From a virus, in the IMG/VR virus record IMGVR_UViG_3300025769_000320, positions 1-37,867 of that record: a stretch of 37,867 bases of DNA; one strand, written 5' to 3'. Shown here piece after piece: positions 7,795 to 16,664 of this stretch (positions are counted from its first letter, which is position 1; each line of letters opens with the position of its first letter). Position numbers and translations under genes: made by a program. The notes under the pieces were generated by a model that was given only the letters and a program-made list of their open reading frames with translations, was not told the DNA's origin and ran no database searches.

Positions 7795-7962
7795 TTATTT
7801 TTTGAGGGATTGCATAATTTCGGTGCGTTTTTGGCCAGATAAACGTGACCAGGTAGAAATTTGCTCTAAGGTTCGAAAACAGCCAATACAAATATTATTT
7901 TCTATTTTGCACACGTTTAGGCACGGGCTTACAATAGGCTGTGATCTTTCTTTTCTCGTCAT
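7795..7962 (-). CDS. DUF1289 family small cysteine protein
   Basis: A 55-aa gene that is short and overlapped, so easily missed. It reads from ATG at 7960-7962 to TAA at 7795-7797. Four cysteines form the DUF1289 pattern: SPCLNVC (Cys14, Cys18), then ICIGCFRTLEQI (Cys25, Cys28), then W38 and SGQKRTEIM, matching the family's C-x3-C-x6-C-x2-C ... RTxxEI..W....xxxR layout. The cysteines probably bind metal (Zn or Fe-S). Its first 68 bases overlap, in another frame, the end of the preceding 65-aa gene. DUF1289 is common in proteobacteria; its function in phage is unknown. Confidence 0.85.
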   Translation of the reverse strand: MTRKERSQPIVSPCLNVCKIENNICIGCFRTLEQISTWSRLSGQKRTEIMQSLKK

Positions 7963-8092
7963 TGGGGTATGGAATCTCTGGTTGTTCGTTTAATCTTCTG
8001 GCAAAATACAGGCAGTCGTTGACATTTTCAAATGTCTGGTCTTGATTAATAATTAACGTGCCTATCATATAGACTAAAGCAAACTCTATCAT
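7895..8092 (-). CDS. small membrane-anchored or secreted protein, unknown
   Basis: A 65-aa protein with a short hydrophobic N-terminus (residues 1-15), which could be a signal anchor. It is followed by a soluble part with two cysteines (NDCLYFARRL and AYCKPVPK) that could form a periplasmic disulfide. Its start overlaps the end of the 213-aa gene (ATGA) and its last 68 bases are shared out of frame with the DUF1289 gene. Similar small proteins occur near the lysis/late end of marine phage genomes (from memory). Function unknown. Confidence 0.65.
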   Translation of the reverse strand: MIEFALVYMIGTLIINQDQTFENVNDCLYFARRLNEQPEIPYPNDEKRKITAYCKPVPKRVQNRK

Positions 8093-8730
8093 TCATCTTT
8101 GGTTTTCCAAAAGTATTCGTCTGTGTCACCAAGTCTGAATCTCTGACCATTCTCGACTTGATACTCTATTGTACTCACTTTGAAGTCTGGTTGCAATGGC
8201 TCTTGAGGTGTTAATGAATTATCATAAACTCTCATTCTGTTGTTTGGGTATAAACAGAATTGTCCGTTCTTTAGTTCAAGTAAATTAAATGATTTGTGTT
8301 CGGCTGGTGTTTCACTTGTAGCGTAATCAACTACGTCTGGATCTTGATGATAGTTGTCAATCGTACAAATATAAGAACCCGTCAATGGACCGTGATCCCT
8401 GGTCAGTATTTCAAAATCCATTGACCCTATGAATTGTTTGTGAATAGACACCACGCCATAATCCATACAATTCCAAAACTGAAGATTGTAAAGATCCAAA
8501 TCTGGGGTCGGGGTATCGGGGCGTGATACGAATGCAGAAATAGGTAGTTTGTCATACAAAGCACCATAATCAGGAAGGTAAGTTTCAAAGTAAAATGCTC
8601 TACCAGGAATAGATTTTGCAGTAACCCAGACACCTTTTACAAATTCCCCGTGTCCATCTTGATGATCCCTTAAATATTCTCGTCTAACCCAAACGTCTAC
8701 AGAAGGTAAATTGCAAATCAATGTTGCCAT
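8089..8730 (-). CDS. conserved late phage protein, unknown function
   Basis: A 213-aa, beta-rich protein without membrane segments or a recognisable catalytic motif. It begins MATLICNLPSVDVWVRREYL and contains many aromatic and Asp/Asn residues. Proteins with this opening recur in marine podophages (from memory), placed downstream of the endolysin as here. Its start overlaps the stop of the HNH-like gene and its end overlaps the next small gene, so it is part of the late operon. Function unknown. Confidence 0.7.
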   Translation of the reverse strand: MATLICNLPSVDVWVRREYLRDHQDGHGEFVKGVWVTAKSIPGRAFYFETYLPDYGALYDKLPISAFVSRPDTPTPDLDLYNLQFWNCMDYGVVSIHKQFIGSMDFEILTRDHGPLTGSYICTIDNYHQDPDVVDYATSETPAEHKSFNLLELKNGQFCLYPNNRMRVYDNSLTPQEPLQPDFKVSTIEYQVENGQRFRLGDTDEYFWKTKDE

Positions 8731-8984
8731 TATGATTTAGGGTTCTTTTTTTTAGCATTTTTAGTTCTTGCATATGATCTGTTTTTTGATGCGGAAACAA
8801 CTTTTAACTTACTTTTTTTATTTAAAGCATTGCCACCAACGTGATGTACATCTTTACCATCACCTTTGCATACTTTGCCTTTACGCATCATAATCCTACG
8901 AGCTAAATTTCTATTAGCTCGTTTCTTTCTGCGAGACTTAGGTTCTATCGCATACTCTCTTTGATAATCACGTTCATAACCCAT
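8730..8984 (-). CDS. HNH-like small basic protein
   Basis: An 84-aa, strongly basic protein. The segment KGDGKDVHHVGGNALNKK, then LKVVSASKNRSYART, follows the layout of a compact HNH module (DxHH, N, then a helix with an Asn-Arg pair). The usual Zn-binding cysteine pairs are absent, as is common in this phage family. The N-terminal half is an Arg/Lys helix (KSRRKKRANRNLARRIMMRK) suited to DNA binding. It could nick DNA during packaging or degrade host DNA, but activity is inference. It is coupled to its neighbours by one-base overlaps at 8730 and 8984. Confidence 0.6.
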   Translation of the reverse strand: MGYERDYQREYAIEPKSRRKKRANRNLARRIMMRKGKVCKGDGKDVHHVGGNALNKKSKLKVVSASKNRSYARTKNAKKKNPKS

Positions 8985-9196
8985 TAGTGCATTGTCTCAT
9001 CTGTTAAGTCACTAACATTTAATAAACGCTCTGACATATAACTATCTTGATATTCTCCATAAAAACTATGGTTTCTCATGTGTGTTTCTTTTACTATTTT
9101 TCCATCTTTTATTTTAAGAACAATAAATTGTTGCATGATAATTTTATCATCATCTTCTTTTTCTATTGCTGTTTTAAACGGGCCTTCTTTCATCAT
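8984..9196 (-). CDS. small late protein, unknown function
   Basis: A 70-aa acidic protein starting with two Met codons that overlap the endolysin stop. The sequence shows a beta pair (IIMQQFIVLKIKDGKIVKET) and a polar tail (SFYGEYQDSYMSERLLNV). It has no membrane segment or known motif. It is kept by tight coupling between the endolysin and the HNH-like gene, so it is probably real. I do not recognise it. Confidence 0.6.
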   Translation of the reverse strand: MMKEGPFKTAIEKEDDDKIIMQQFIVLKIKDGKIVKETHMRNHSFYGEYQDSYMSERLLNVSDLTDETMH

Positions 9197-9648
9197 ACAA
9201 TCCCCTTTGTATATCCATTTGCTCTAGTATATGTTAGCACATCTTTTCTGTTTGCGATATCATTGACATACGACACATGTACCCATCCAGAGTTTGGTTC
9301 TATACCATCCCAACATTCTAATATAAGTTGATCAAAGTTTAAATTGTTCTCGATATATTTTGCAAGGTCGTAATTACTCACACCAAATATTTCTATATCT
9401 GCTGCTTCTCCATCACAATGTTGTGAGGTTGGTTTTGATCCTATGGCTTCACACAATGCAGGACTACGATACCCAGAGTTAATCATAACTGGCTTACCAA
9501 AAGCTGATCTAACTCTTTCTAATATATTGTGGCATAAAGATTCTAACGCTATAACGTGAATCTCATTAGGATTATTTTCTATACCTTTCCTTTGGGCTGT
9601 CTGTGATTTAGTAAATTCTATTAGTGAAAAATTGTTTGATAGTTTCAT
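9193..9648 (-). CDS. M15-type peptidase endolysin
   Basis: A 151-aa Zn-dependent peptidase of the Peptidase_M15_3 type, expected to cut peptidoglycan cross-bridges for lysis. The sequence shows INSGYRS (52-62 region), SQHCDGEAADIEI with His77 and Asp84 (the HxxxxxxD metal site) and GWVHVSY with His124, the third metal ligand. No signal peptide or cell-wall-binding domain is present, so it needs a holin. The only membrane protein candidates are the 65-aa (7895-8092) and 82-aa (33167-33415) proteins. It follows the giant internal virion gene by an ATGA overlap, so a virion-associated role is also possible. Confidence 0.88.
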   Translation of the reverse strand: MKLSNNFSLIEFTKSQTAQRKGIENNPNEIHVIALESLCHNILERVRSAFGKPVMINSGYRSPALCEAIGSKPTSQHCDGEAADIEIFGVSNYDLAKYIENNLNFDQLILECWDGIEPNSGWVHVSYVNDIANRKDVLTYTRANGYTKGIV

Positions 9649-12600
9649 CCTATATTCCTTTGTCTCTCTGCAATGATTCGATCATTGGGGTTTAGTAGTG
9701 TAGCTAATCTAGTATTAATATCTCTTGCCACAGGAGATACTTGACCAGTTTTAACCACAGGAGTTGTAGGAACATCTGTTACCACAGGTTCATTATTAGC
9801 ATTATTAAGTACTTCACTCAAATCAAAATCAACTTCTTCAACTTCTTCCGTTTCGATAGGCATACCATCAAATTGATAATACAGCGATTCCAATTCTTCT
9901 ATTGGTATTTCGTGCTCTTTTTCTTCAGCCGTTAAAAAAGATTTATCACTAGGAAAAAAAGGAACATAAGTGTTGCTTATAATAGAACCAATTTCTGTAT
10001 TACCTACATTTTCTTTTTTCCATCTTTCAATAATTTGATCTTCAGTAGCTCCCAAAGCTTGTAAGGCTAAAAAATCTTTTCTTCCTGCTCTGAAACTTCT
10101 GAGTCGTGCATCATTCGCATCTTTCCATGCTTGTATAATATCTTCTTTAGTAACAACAGATCTATTAATAATTCTATTATATTGACCAGCAGCCGAAGAT
10201 CTGTTTTCTTTAAATTCATTTGCTTTAAATCTACCTAATCTATCCCAATCATAGGTTTGCGTATTTATCCCTATTATAGCTCGTAAAATTTCACCACCTC
10301 GACCATACTGCCTACCTGTACTAGGTTCTTTTGAACCAGGAGAAATTGTGCCTCGGAGGAATCTACCTAGTTCATAATCTTCAAACTTAGATCCTATTGG
10401 TACACGAAAAGGTGAAGCTCCTGGAGTCAAGCCCTCTAGTAAATGGACAAATGCTTTTTCCACTTTATCTCCTTGAGTGTCCCCACCCTCTCCCGTTCTA
10501 TATACTTTGGATCCAGTTTTTGTCACTCCTCCTCTTCCAAGAGGAAAACCTTGAGGTAAAATATCTAGTAGTTTTTCTGTTATTATGGATTCATCAGTGA
10601 ATGGAGCAAATAGTTCTCCAAAACTTTCCCAAGAAGCGTTAACTAATTGAGCACCTACACCTTTTTCTAATTTACCGTCTCTATCTAAACTTCTAAGTGT
10701 TGCTGTAAAAGGTTTAATCAAAACACCATAAGGATTTGTATAACTAAAGTCATACACCTCTAAATGCCCATTCTTGTCTCTGCCTACAGGCACTAAGGTT
10801 GAGTTTTTTTGCCAAGGTGCTGATAAATCTTGAACAGCTTGCATTTCTTTTTCTGAAGTTCCTGTCAAGCTCATACCCATTTCTCTAATAGCCATAGGTA
10901 AGGCGACAAAGGTAGTTAAAGCACCCATCAATCTTCTCATACCTATTTCTCTGATTTCTGGAACTTCACTACTTAATTCTTTTACTGCTGATTCTAAAGT
11001 ATTAAAGCCTGTTCTCATTATCTCAGCAGGAAACGAGACGAAGTTACCAATAGGTAGTTTTCTAAAAGCTTTTATAGTTTCAGAAGTTAAGTCATAGTTA
11101 GGTACTAAATTTCTTACATTGTCTCCAGCATAATCTTCCATAGATTTGCCTTGTAAAAAATTTTCATCAAATTGTTTTGCAAAAAGTTTTGCTTCATCTG
11201 AAGTTTTAGCTCTGGATATAGCTTTGGCTCTAGCTGTTCTTAATTTGTTTAACTCAAATTCATAATTATAAATTTTCCATATGTCATCCTCACCTTTATA
11301 CGCATCTTCCATAAATTTTAAGGCTTTGTTGGTTTTTTTACCTATTCCAGAGGTAAAATTAAAAACCATATTTTTTTCAGATAGTTTATCCATCATGATT
11401 GGATCAGGATTATTACCATATAGTTCTCTTGCAGGTCTTTCTGTAAGACTCTCGGCTTCTCTTCTGACAATAGGAGTTTCATAGCCTACTCCTTTACGCA
11501 AGTTTGCTTGCAATTCTCTTAATTCTGCCTGACTACCAATAACACCCATTTTCTGAAGCTTGGCTAAATATGCAAGTCCTCCATCATCTCCTCTATTGAC
11601 AACATCTAAAGCTACTAATCTTACAGACTCTAAAAGATTTGCACCACGACCTATGTTTCCTTGTGCCATTGCAAATGCTGCGGCTGAAGTTAAGTTACGA
11701 ACATGAGTTATAGGAGATAAAATTGTTTTTGAATATTGTGACAAACCTTTTAACCACAAAAGACCACCTAACATTTGTCTTCCCAAGTTCCCTATTTCAG
11801 TTGAATCATTTACCACATGTTGAGATAAACTTTTCCACATAACTTTTGGTATAGCCATACCGTGCATAGATCCAAAAGGAGACTCGGTAACATCAATATC
11901 ATCAACCGAGCTTCCAGATAAATCAGATCTACCTAAAACATACCATTCTCTACCATTCTCTTTTTGAGTATTTAACCAATTTTTCAACTCATCTCTTGAA
12001 AGTCTGCTTGTGTCGTAATAAATAGAATTATCAATTCCTCTAGCTACAATATTGCTATCAGCTAGTTTTCTAAACTTGGAATAAAAATCATCAATAGCAT
12101 TAAATTCAGCCATTTTAGTTATAGTACCAACATAAGACTCTCGCAAAGATTTTACTTCACCATAGATTTCTCTTAAAGTAGGTAAATCAATTCTTCTCGC
12201 ATTGATAAGTGTAGTAGGCATACTTTTTATAGGAGATCTATAAACCATATCAGTGCCTGTTGATTTACGCTTAGAAGTCGTAAAGTTATGAACTAAATCA
12301 ATATATTTTTTTATTTGCTTCGGGGAAGGTGGACCTTCAAATGTTTTTAATTCATTTACGGCTCTATATTGAAGAAGTTCTTTTTCATCAAGTAGTTTTT
12401 GCGGAACAACTTGTTCGGTGTCTTCTAATCTTTTTATGTTTTTTTCTAGTTCTACTAATCTTCTGTTAAACACTTTAGAAATATCCATATATATATTTTG
12501 CATAGTGTTTTCATTAAACCCAAGTTTTAATCCTCTTTCATCTAACATTAGATCATATTGAATATTGCCTTCTGAATCTTTGACAATTTTACCATCCGAG

Positions 12601-14765
12601 CCTTTAGTCGCTTGCCACCCCATCATATTCATTACATTTTCAGTTTGTGCTTCTGTGACTTCATACTTCTTGTCTTCAAATATTCTATAACGTCTTTGAA
12701 AAAAACCATCTGTGTTTGAACCATCTGGTTTAATAATACTTTGTTCAATAGCGTCAATTATCTCTTCCTTAGAAGCTACGCCCTGACCTTTTTTTAATTT
12801 AAGATAGGCTTCATCTAGTTGTTGTTCTTTCCATTCTTTCTTCGCTGTTGCCTCACTACTACCTTTAAACCAATCTGGTTTTTCAGCTACATCTCCTTTT
12901 GCTATAGCAGATTTTATAAATTTATCTGATTGTCTAAAAGGTTGTTTTAATATTTGTTTTCGTGTCAATAGATTTTTTACGGCACCCGATTTTAATATTT
13001 GTTCAGCCAAATTGTTCTTTAAAGTAACCATTTCTCGTATAGGCTTGATTAGTTCACTAGTTATGCCTAGTTCTCTTAATTCTTGTCGTGTCGCTTTAGA
13101 TAAATTGTTAATTGATTTATCTCGAGATATTATCTTACCGTCTTTAAATTTAGGAAGAATATTAATGATTTTACTTCCTGTAAAGTAATCATAAATGTTA
13201 TTTAATATTTTTTGTCGAGTAAGATTACTTTGTTCTACAAACTCTCTTTTATTCATAACTTTATCTAAAGCTTTGTTTAAATTTTTCATTTGATTTTCAG
13301 CAATCTTCAAGGCTGATTCTTGTATTGGACCTGTTAAAGAAAACAATTTAGGTAAGTCTATTGTTTCTTCTGTACCTTCGACAAATTTTTTACTCTTTGG
13401 TATTTTTATGACTTGTGCTTTGAACATATCTCTTATTTCTTGAAACTTTTCTTGTTCAAGTATTTTTTGTTCGTCTATTAAAGCAGAATCAGCTGCTTCA
13501 TTATCTGGATCGTTGCTTCTTTTCTTTTGAATATTCTGCCATTCTTCATCTTGACGAACCAAGCTTTTACTATATTCTTCTAAATCTATAAAAGCTTCTG
13601 TTTCTGATTTGTATTTTTTTACTTCTCCATTCGCATTTACAAATTCCATGTCTGTTTCTTTGTTAAGAAGAGTTATTATCTTTTCTTCGTCTACGCCTTT
13701 TACGTCCTTAACACCTTTTTCAACTCCTGGTAAATAGCCTCTACTTCTAAGAGCGGAGACAACAGAACTTCCAAATTTTTCTAATCTTGACTGTTCAATT
13801 CTCTGACCAGTTTGCTCATCAGTTAGTCCTTTGGTTAAAGATTTATCATCTAACTTAGCAATTTTTTCAGATGCTTTTTTAACAACTGCTCCAAAAGCTC
13901 GAGTAGCTCCCAGTGTAGTTATGTCTGCACCTGTGATCGTGGTTCCTGGAACACGGGCAGCACCAGTTTTGACAATTAATTTACCTGCACCTGATAAAAC
14001 AGGAGGTAAAGTTCCAGCTAATGCACCACCTTCTATGAACATAGACAATCTATTTGTTAGTCTACGAGAAGCATCTTCGACACCTGTATTAGCAACATCA
14101 TAAACATCTGTTCCTGTAAATCCACCATCGAAGAAATCACCAATGGTCTGTGTGCCGTCAGTCGTGACCACTGCATCAGCAATACCTGCACCTACAGCTT
14201 GTTGAGTACCTAACGCTAACTTTTGTGATTTAGTTAATTTCTTTTGAATAAGAAGTTCTGGTTTATCAACTGAACCTCTTGCTCTTCTTTTATTAGTTTT
14301 ATCATAAATTTTAGCTAATTTACCTAACTTAGATATTTTACTTACGGCAACTGCTGCACCAATACCAGGAACGGCAAATTGAGTTATACCCGAAGCAAGG
14401 CCTCCTGCAAGACCTTCTGGATCAATACCCATTTTCTTTCTTGTCTCATCTGCCCATAAATTAAATTGTCTTGAGTGATGTGTATCATTTGCATAATCGT
14501 ATACGTCAAGACCTAGCTCGATAATACCTTGAGGTATTTTAGTAAGACCCTCAACGATACCTTCTGCTGATTCGCTTAACCATCCTTCGTAAGTATTAGA
14601 CTCATTGTTTGTGAGGTCAATATCAACAGCCGTCATTTTTTCTGAGTCTGTTGGTTTCTCTGCTGATTCAAGATTAAAATCAACAGTTTTTATTTCTTCT
14701 GTCGGTGCTGTTTGATCTTCTGATGAATCAAGATTAAAATCAACAGTTTTCATTTCTTCTGCCAT
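9645..14765 (-). CDS. giant internal virion (ejection) protein
   Basis: A 1706-aa protein, the largest here, last of a run of four internal-virion-type genes. By size and place it matches the T7 gp16-like role of entering the cell envelope during DNA ejection. The N-terminus carries a short repeat (KTVDFNL at 6-12 and 26-32, TAVDIDL at 45-51), and VDFDLSEV reappears near residue 1645. Hydrophobic amphipathic stretches occur in the second half (for example GGLLWLKGLSQYSKTILSP and LMGALTTFVALPMAIREMG). Long charged helical regions fill residues about 300-950. I see no lytic transglycosylase or polymerase motif. Assignment rests on size, order and composition. Confidence 0.7.
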   Translation of the reverse strand: MAEEMKTVDFNLDSSEDQTAPTEEIKTVDFNLESAEKPTDSEKMTAVDIDLTNNESNTYEGWLSESAEGIVEGLTKIPQGIIELGLDVYDYANDTHHSRQFNLWADETRKKMGIDPEGLAGGLASGITQFAVPGIGAAVAVSKISKLGKLAKIYDKTNKRRARGSVDKPELLIQKKLTKSQKLALGTQQAVGAGIADAVVTTDGTQTIGDFFDGGFTGTDVYDVANTGVEDASRRLTNRLSMFIEGGALAGTLPPVLSGAGKLIVKTGAARVPGTTITGADITTLGATRAFGAVVKKASEKIAKLDDKSLTKGLTDEQTGQRIEQSRLEKFGSSVVSALRSRGYLPGVEKGVKDVKGVDEEKIITLLNKETDMEFVNANGEVKKYKSETEAFIDLEEYSKSLVRQDEEWQNIQKKRSNDPDNEAADSALIDEQKILEQEKFQEIRDMFKAQVIKIPKSKKFVEGTEETIDLPKLFSLTGPIQESALKIAENQMKNLNKALDKVMNKREFVEQSNLTRQKILNNIYDYFTGSKIINILPKFKDGKIISRDKSINNLSKATRQELRELGITSELIKPIREMVTLKNNLAEQILKSGAVKNLLTRKQILKQPFRQSDKFIKSAIAKGDVAEKPDWFKGSSEATAKKEWKEQQLDEAYLKLKKGQGVASKEEIIDAIEQSIIKPDGSNTDGFFQRRYRIFEDKKYEVTEAQTENVMNMMGWQATKGSDGKIVKDSEGNIQYDLMLDERGLKLGFNENTMQNIYMDISKVFNRRLVELEKNIKRLEDTEQVVPQKLLDEKELLQYRAVNELKTFEGPPSPKQIKKYIDLVHNFTTSKRKSTGTDMVYRSPIKSMPTTLINARRIDLPTLREIYGEVKSLRESYVGTITKMAEFNAIDDFYSKFRKLADSNIVARGIDNSIYYDTSRLSRDELKNWLNTQKENGREWYVLGRSDLSGSSVDDIDVTESPFGSMHGMAIPKVMWKSLSQHVVNDSTEIGNLGRQMLGGLLWLKGLSQYSKTILSPITHVRNLTSAAAFAMAQGNIGRGANLLESVRLVALDVVNRGDDGGLAYLAKLQKMGVIGSQAELRELQANLRKGVGYETPIVRREAESLTERPARELYGNNPDPIMMDKLSEKNMVFNFTSGIGKKTNKALKFMEDAYKGEDDIWKIYNYEFELNKLRTARAKAISRAKTSDEAKLFAKQFDENFLQGKSMEDYAGDNVRNLVPNYDLTSETIKAFRKLPIGNFVSFPAEIMRTGFNTLESAVKELSSEVPEIREIGMRRLMGALTTFVALPMAIREMGMSLTGTSEKEMQAVQDLSAPWQKNSTLVPVGRDKNGHLEVYDFSYTNPYGVLIKPFTATLRSLDRDGKLEKGVGAQLVNASWESFGELFAPFTDESIITEKLLDILPQGFPLGRGGVTKTGSKVYRTGEGGDTQGDKVEKAFVHLLEGLTPGASPFRVPIGSKFEDYELGRFLRGTISPGSKEPSTGRQYGRGGEILRAIIGINTQTYDWDRLGRFKANEFKENRSSAAGQYNRIINRSVVTKEDIIQAWKDANDARLRSFRAGRKDFLALQALGATEDQIIERWKKENVGNTEIGSIISNTYVPFFPSDKSFLTAEEKEHEIPIEELESLYYQFDGMPIETEEVEEVDFDLSEVLNNANNEPVVTDVPTTPVVKTGQVSPVARDINTRLATLLNPNDRIIAERQRNIG
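14668..14760 (-). repeat. two near-perfect 33-base direct repeats in the start of the giant virion gene
   Basis: Bases 14668-14700 and 14728-14760 are nearly identical (one difference) with a 60-base period. They encode the repeated (T/E)E-x-KTVDFNL(D/E)S motif at the N-terminus of the 1706-aa protein. A recent in-frame duplication is the simplest reading. Confidence 0.8.
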
Positions 14766-14774
14766 TTAATAATC

Positions 14775-16664
14775 CTATTCTAATAGAACTGCGGTGTTTT
14801 CTCCAGTTCGTTTGTATTGTTTACCGTTTGGTGTTTTAAATTTTTCGCCTATTTTAGTGTTTTGACTATTTAATTGTTCAATTAAATTTGATGGTAAGTT
14901 AACAGTGTTTTGACTAATTGATCCAGTGCTACTACCATCTATTCTACGAATAGCTCCAGTTGCCTTAAAAAATTCTTGTTTTAAACTATCCACATTTTGC
15001 TGATATTTTTCTCTATCAATTTTTTTCAAAGAATTTTCAGATAGTTTTTCTAGCACTTTAATTCTAGGTTCATATTCTCCTTTAAATACCAAATATGCAG
15101 ATTCTGCAGCATCTGCCGTTGCATATTCAGAACCATAAACAATTTTATTTTTACCAAACGCTTGAGCTGTTTTTATTGTATCTGTTATCGAAGTCTTACC
15201 AAGAACTGAAGCTAATACTATTTTTTGACCCTTGTCATTAAGAGTGAATTTTCCTTTATCATCAAATGAGCCGAAATCTTCTCCAAAGGCCATGACATTT
15301 TTAACTTCAGGGGTCATTGTTCCAAGTTGAAACTTTTGATTAAGTTCTTTCTCAAAATTAACTAGGTAATCTTTTTGCTTTTGCTTGTTTAAGGCTAAAG
15401 TTTCAACTCTTAAATCGTAGTTACCTTTTCCTAATGCCATATCATTAAAAGTTTTTGCAGCAGTTAACTGTAAAGAAGCTCTTGCCATTTCATTTTTAAT
15501 ATTGTCGCTTTCTTTTTTGTACTCCATTTCAGATCTAAACTGAAATTTCTTTTCTTCCAAGTTTGCTAATGCTTGATAGCCTTGTATTTTTAATGTTCTT
15601 TCGGCAAGTTTAGCACTCTTATCATCTTTTATTAACTCATAGCTTAATTTAGCTACATTCTTCCTGTCTTCTCTTTCCTCTTCATTTATAGCATTTAAAT
15701 CTTTACCATATTGTTGGACACCAAATTTCAAACCTCTTGCAAAATTAGTAAGAGCGTTAGAACTTTGTCCTGCTGCTGTTTCAGCACCACCTGCAATCAT
15801 AGCCATCCAAAAGGCAGTCATCTTATCTTCGTCATAACGTCCTTCTTTTACACCTAATTGTTTTTCAGCTTGCTTATAAGCATCATCTAAAGATAAAGGC
15901 TTATCTGTTTTATCCATTAAAGTTTCTATCTTAGAAGTGAAATCTTTTACTTTATCTTGACTAGCTTCAAATTTCTTGTCTTCTTGTTTTCTTTCTTGAA
16001 ATTTTGTTTTCCAAGACTCATAATCATTTCTAGATTCAGTGAGTATATCTTTACCTGTTTTAAGACCTAGATTTTTACCCTCTGGGATATTGTCTTTTAA
16101 TTCTTTGTCTGTTTGTAAAATACTTTTATTTTCATTATTAATCACGGCACCTGGTTCTTGTATCATTGATTTTTCTGATACTTTTGGTTGACCTGATGTA
16201 TCACCACTACCTGCTCTATTAAAAGTAGCTGATTTATCAGTGCTAAAATCATCCATTGCGGTTACTTCTGGAGCTTCTTTTTTAGTTCCAAACTCTCCTT
16301 CTTTTTTTATTAACTTTTTATTTTTTTGTTCTGTTGTTACAGGTATCTCCGCTGTTGTTTCAGCAGGAAGATCGATAAATTTATATTTTCTATCCTTTGG
16401 ATCAAAATAAATATTTGCGTATTTTGATTCTATTAAAGAAGGACTAGCGGTAATAGCACCCTTATTAAGTTGATCTAATCCTGCAGCATCTATGACTGAT
16501 TTAGATCCACCAATTCCTCCAAGACTATACCCTTTAACTGCACCACCATTAGCATACCCTTGAACGGCACCCATCAACTGTGGAGATGACGCAAGAATAC
16601 CCATAGGCTGATTGGCTCTTACAGGCTGACGAAACATTCTTCTGCTTAGTGGATTATCCATCAT
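14775..16664 (-). CDS. internal virion protein, 629 aa
   Basis: This protein starts with a Gly/Met/Gln-rich segment (SSPQLMGAVQGYANGGAVKG) typical of marine podovirus internal virion proteins. It continues with a Lys/Glu/Thr-rich, probably disordered region (about 60-200) and a long charged helical region (about 215-420, rich in KEDK and QLTAAK). A short C-terminal domain ends it. The gene starts with tandem ATG codons overlapping the previous stop, with AAGGGAA upstream. It lies directly before the 1706-aa gene, as gp15-like proteins do before gp16-like ones. No enzyme motif seen. The role as ejection-complex component is inference from order. Confidence 0.65.
   Translation of the reverse strand: MMDNPLSRRMFRQPVRANQPMGILASSPQLMGAVQGYANGGAVKGYSLGGIGGSKSVIDAAGLDQLNKGAITASPSLIESKYANIYFDPKDRKYKFIDLPAETTAEIPVTTEQKNKKLIKKEGEFGTKKEAPEVTAMDDFSTDKSATFNRAGSGDTSGQPKVSEKSMIQEPGAVINNENKSILQTDKELKDNIPEGKNLGLKTGKDILTESRNDYESWKTKFQERKQEDKKFEASQDKVKDFTSKIETLMDKTDKPLSLDDAYKQAEKQLGVKEGRYDEDKMTAFWMAMIAGGAETAAGQSSNALTNFARGLKFGVQQYGKDLNAINEEEREDRKNVAKLSYELIKDDKSAKLAERTLKIQGYQALANLEEKKFQFRSEMEYKKESDNIKNEMARASLQLTAAKTFNDMALGKGNYDLRVETLALNKQKQKDYLVNFEKELNQKFQLGTMTPEVKNVMAFGEDFGSFDDKGKFTLNDKGQKIVLASVLGKTSITDTIKTAQAFGKNKIVYGSEYATADAAESAYLVFKGEYEPRIKVLEKLSENSLKKIDREKYQQNVDSLKQEFFKATGAIRRIDGSSTGSISQNTVNLPSNLIEQLNSQNTKIGEKFKTPNGKQYKRTGENTAVLLE

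Noticed and set aside
7868-7884. tRNA T-arm-like GGTTCGAAA
   Set aside because: No acceptor, anticodon or D-arm partner, and the bases encode the conserved GCFRTLEQI part of the DUF1289 protein.
9645-14765. Lytic transglycosylase or RNA polymerase domain in the 1706-aa protein
   Set aside because: No catalytic Glu/GYQ-type transglycosylase motif or polymerase motif was found by eye.
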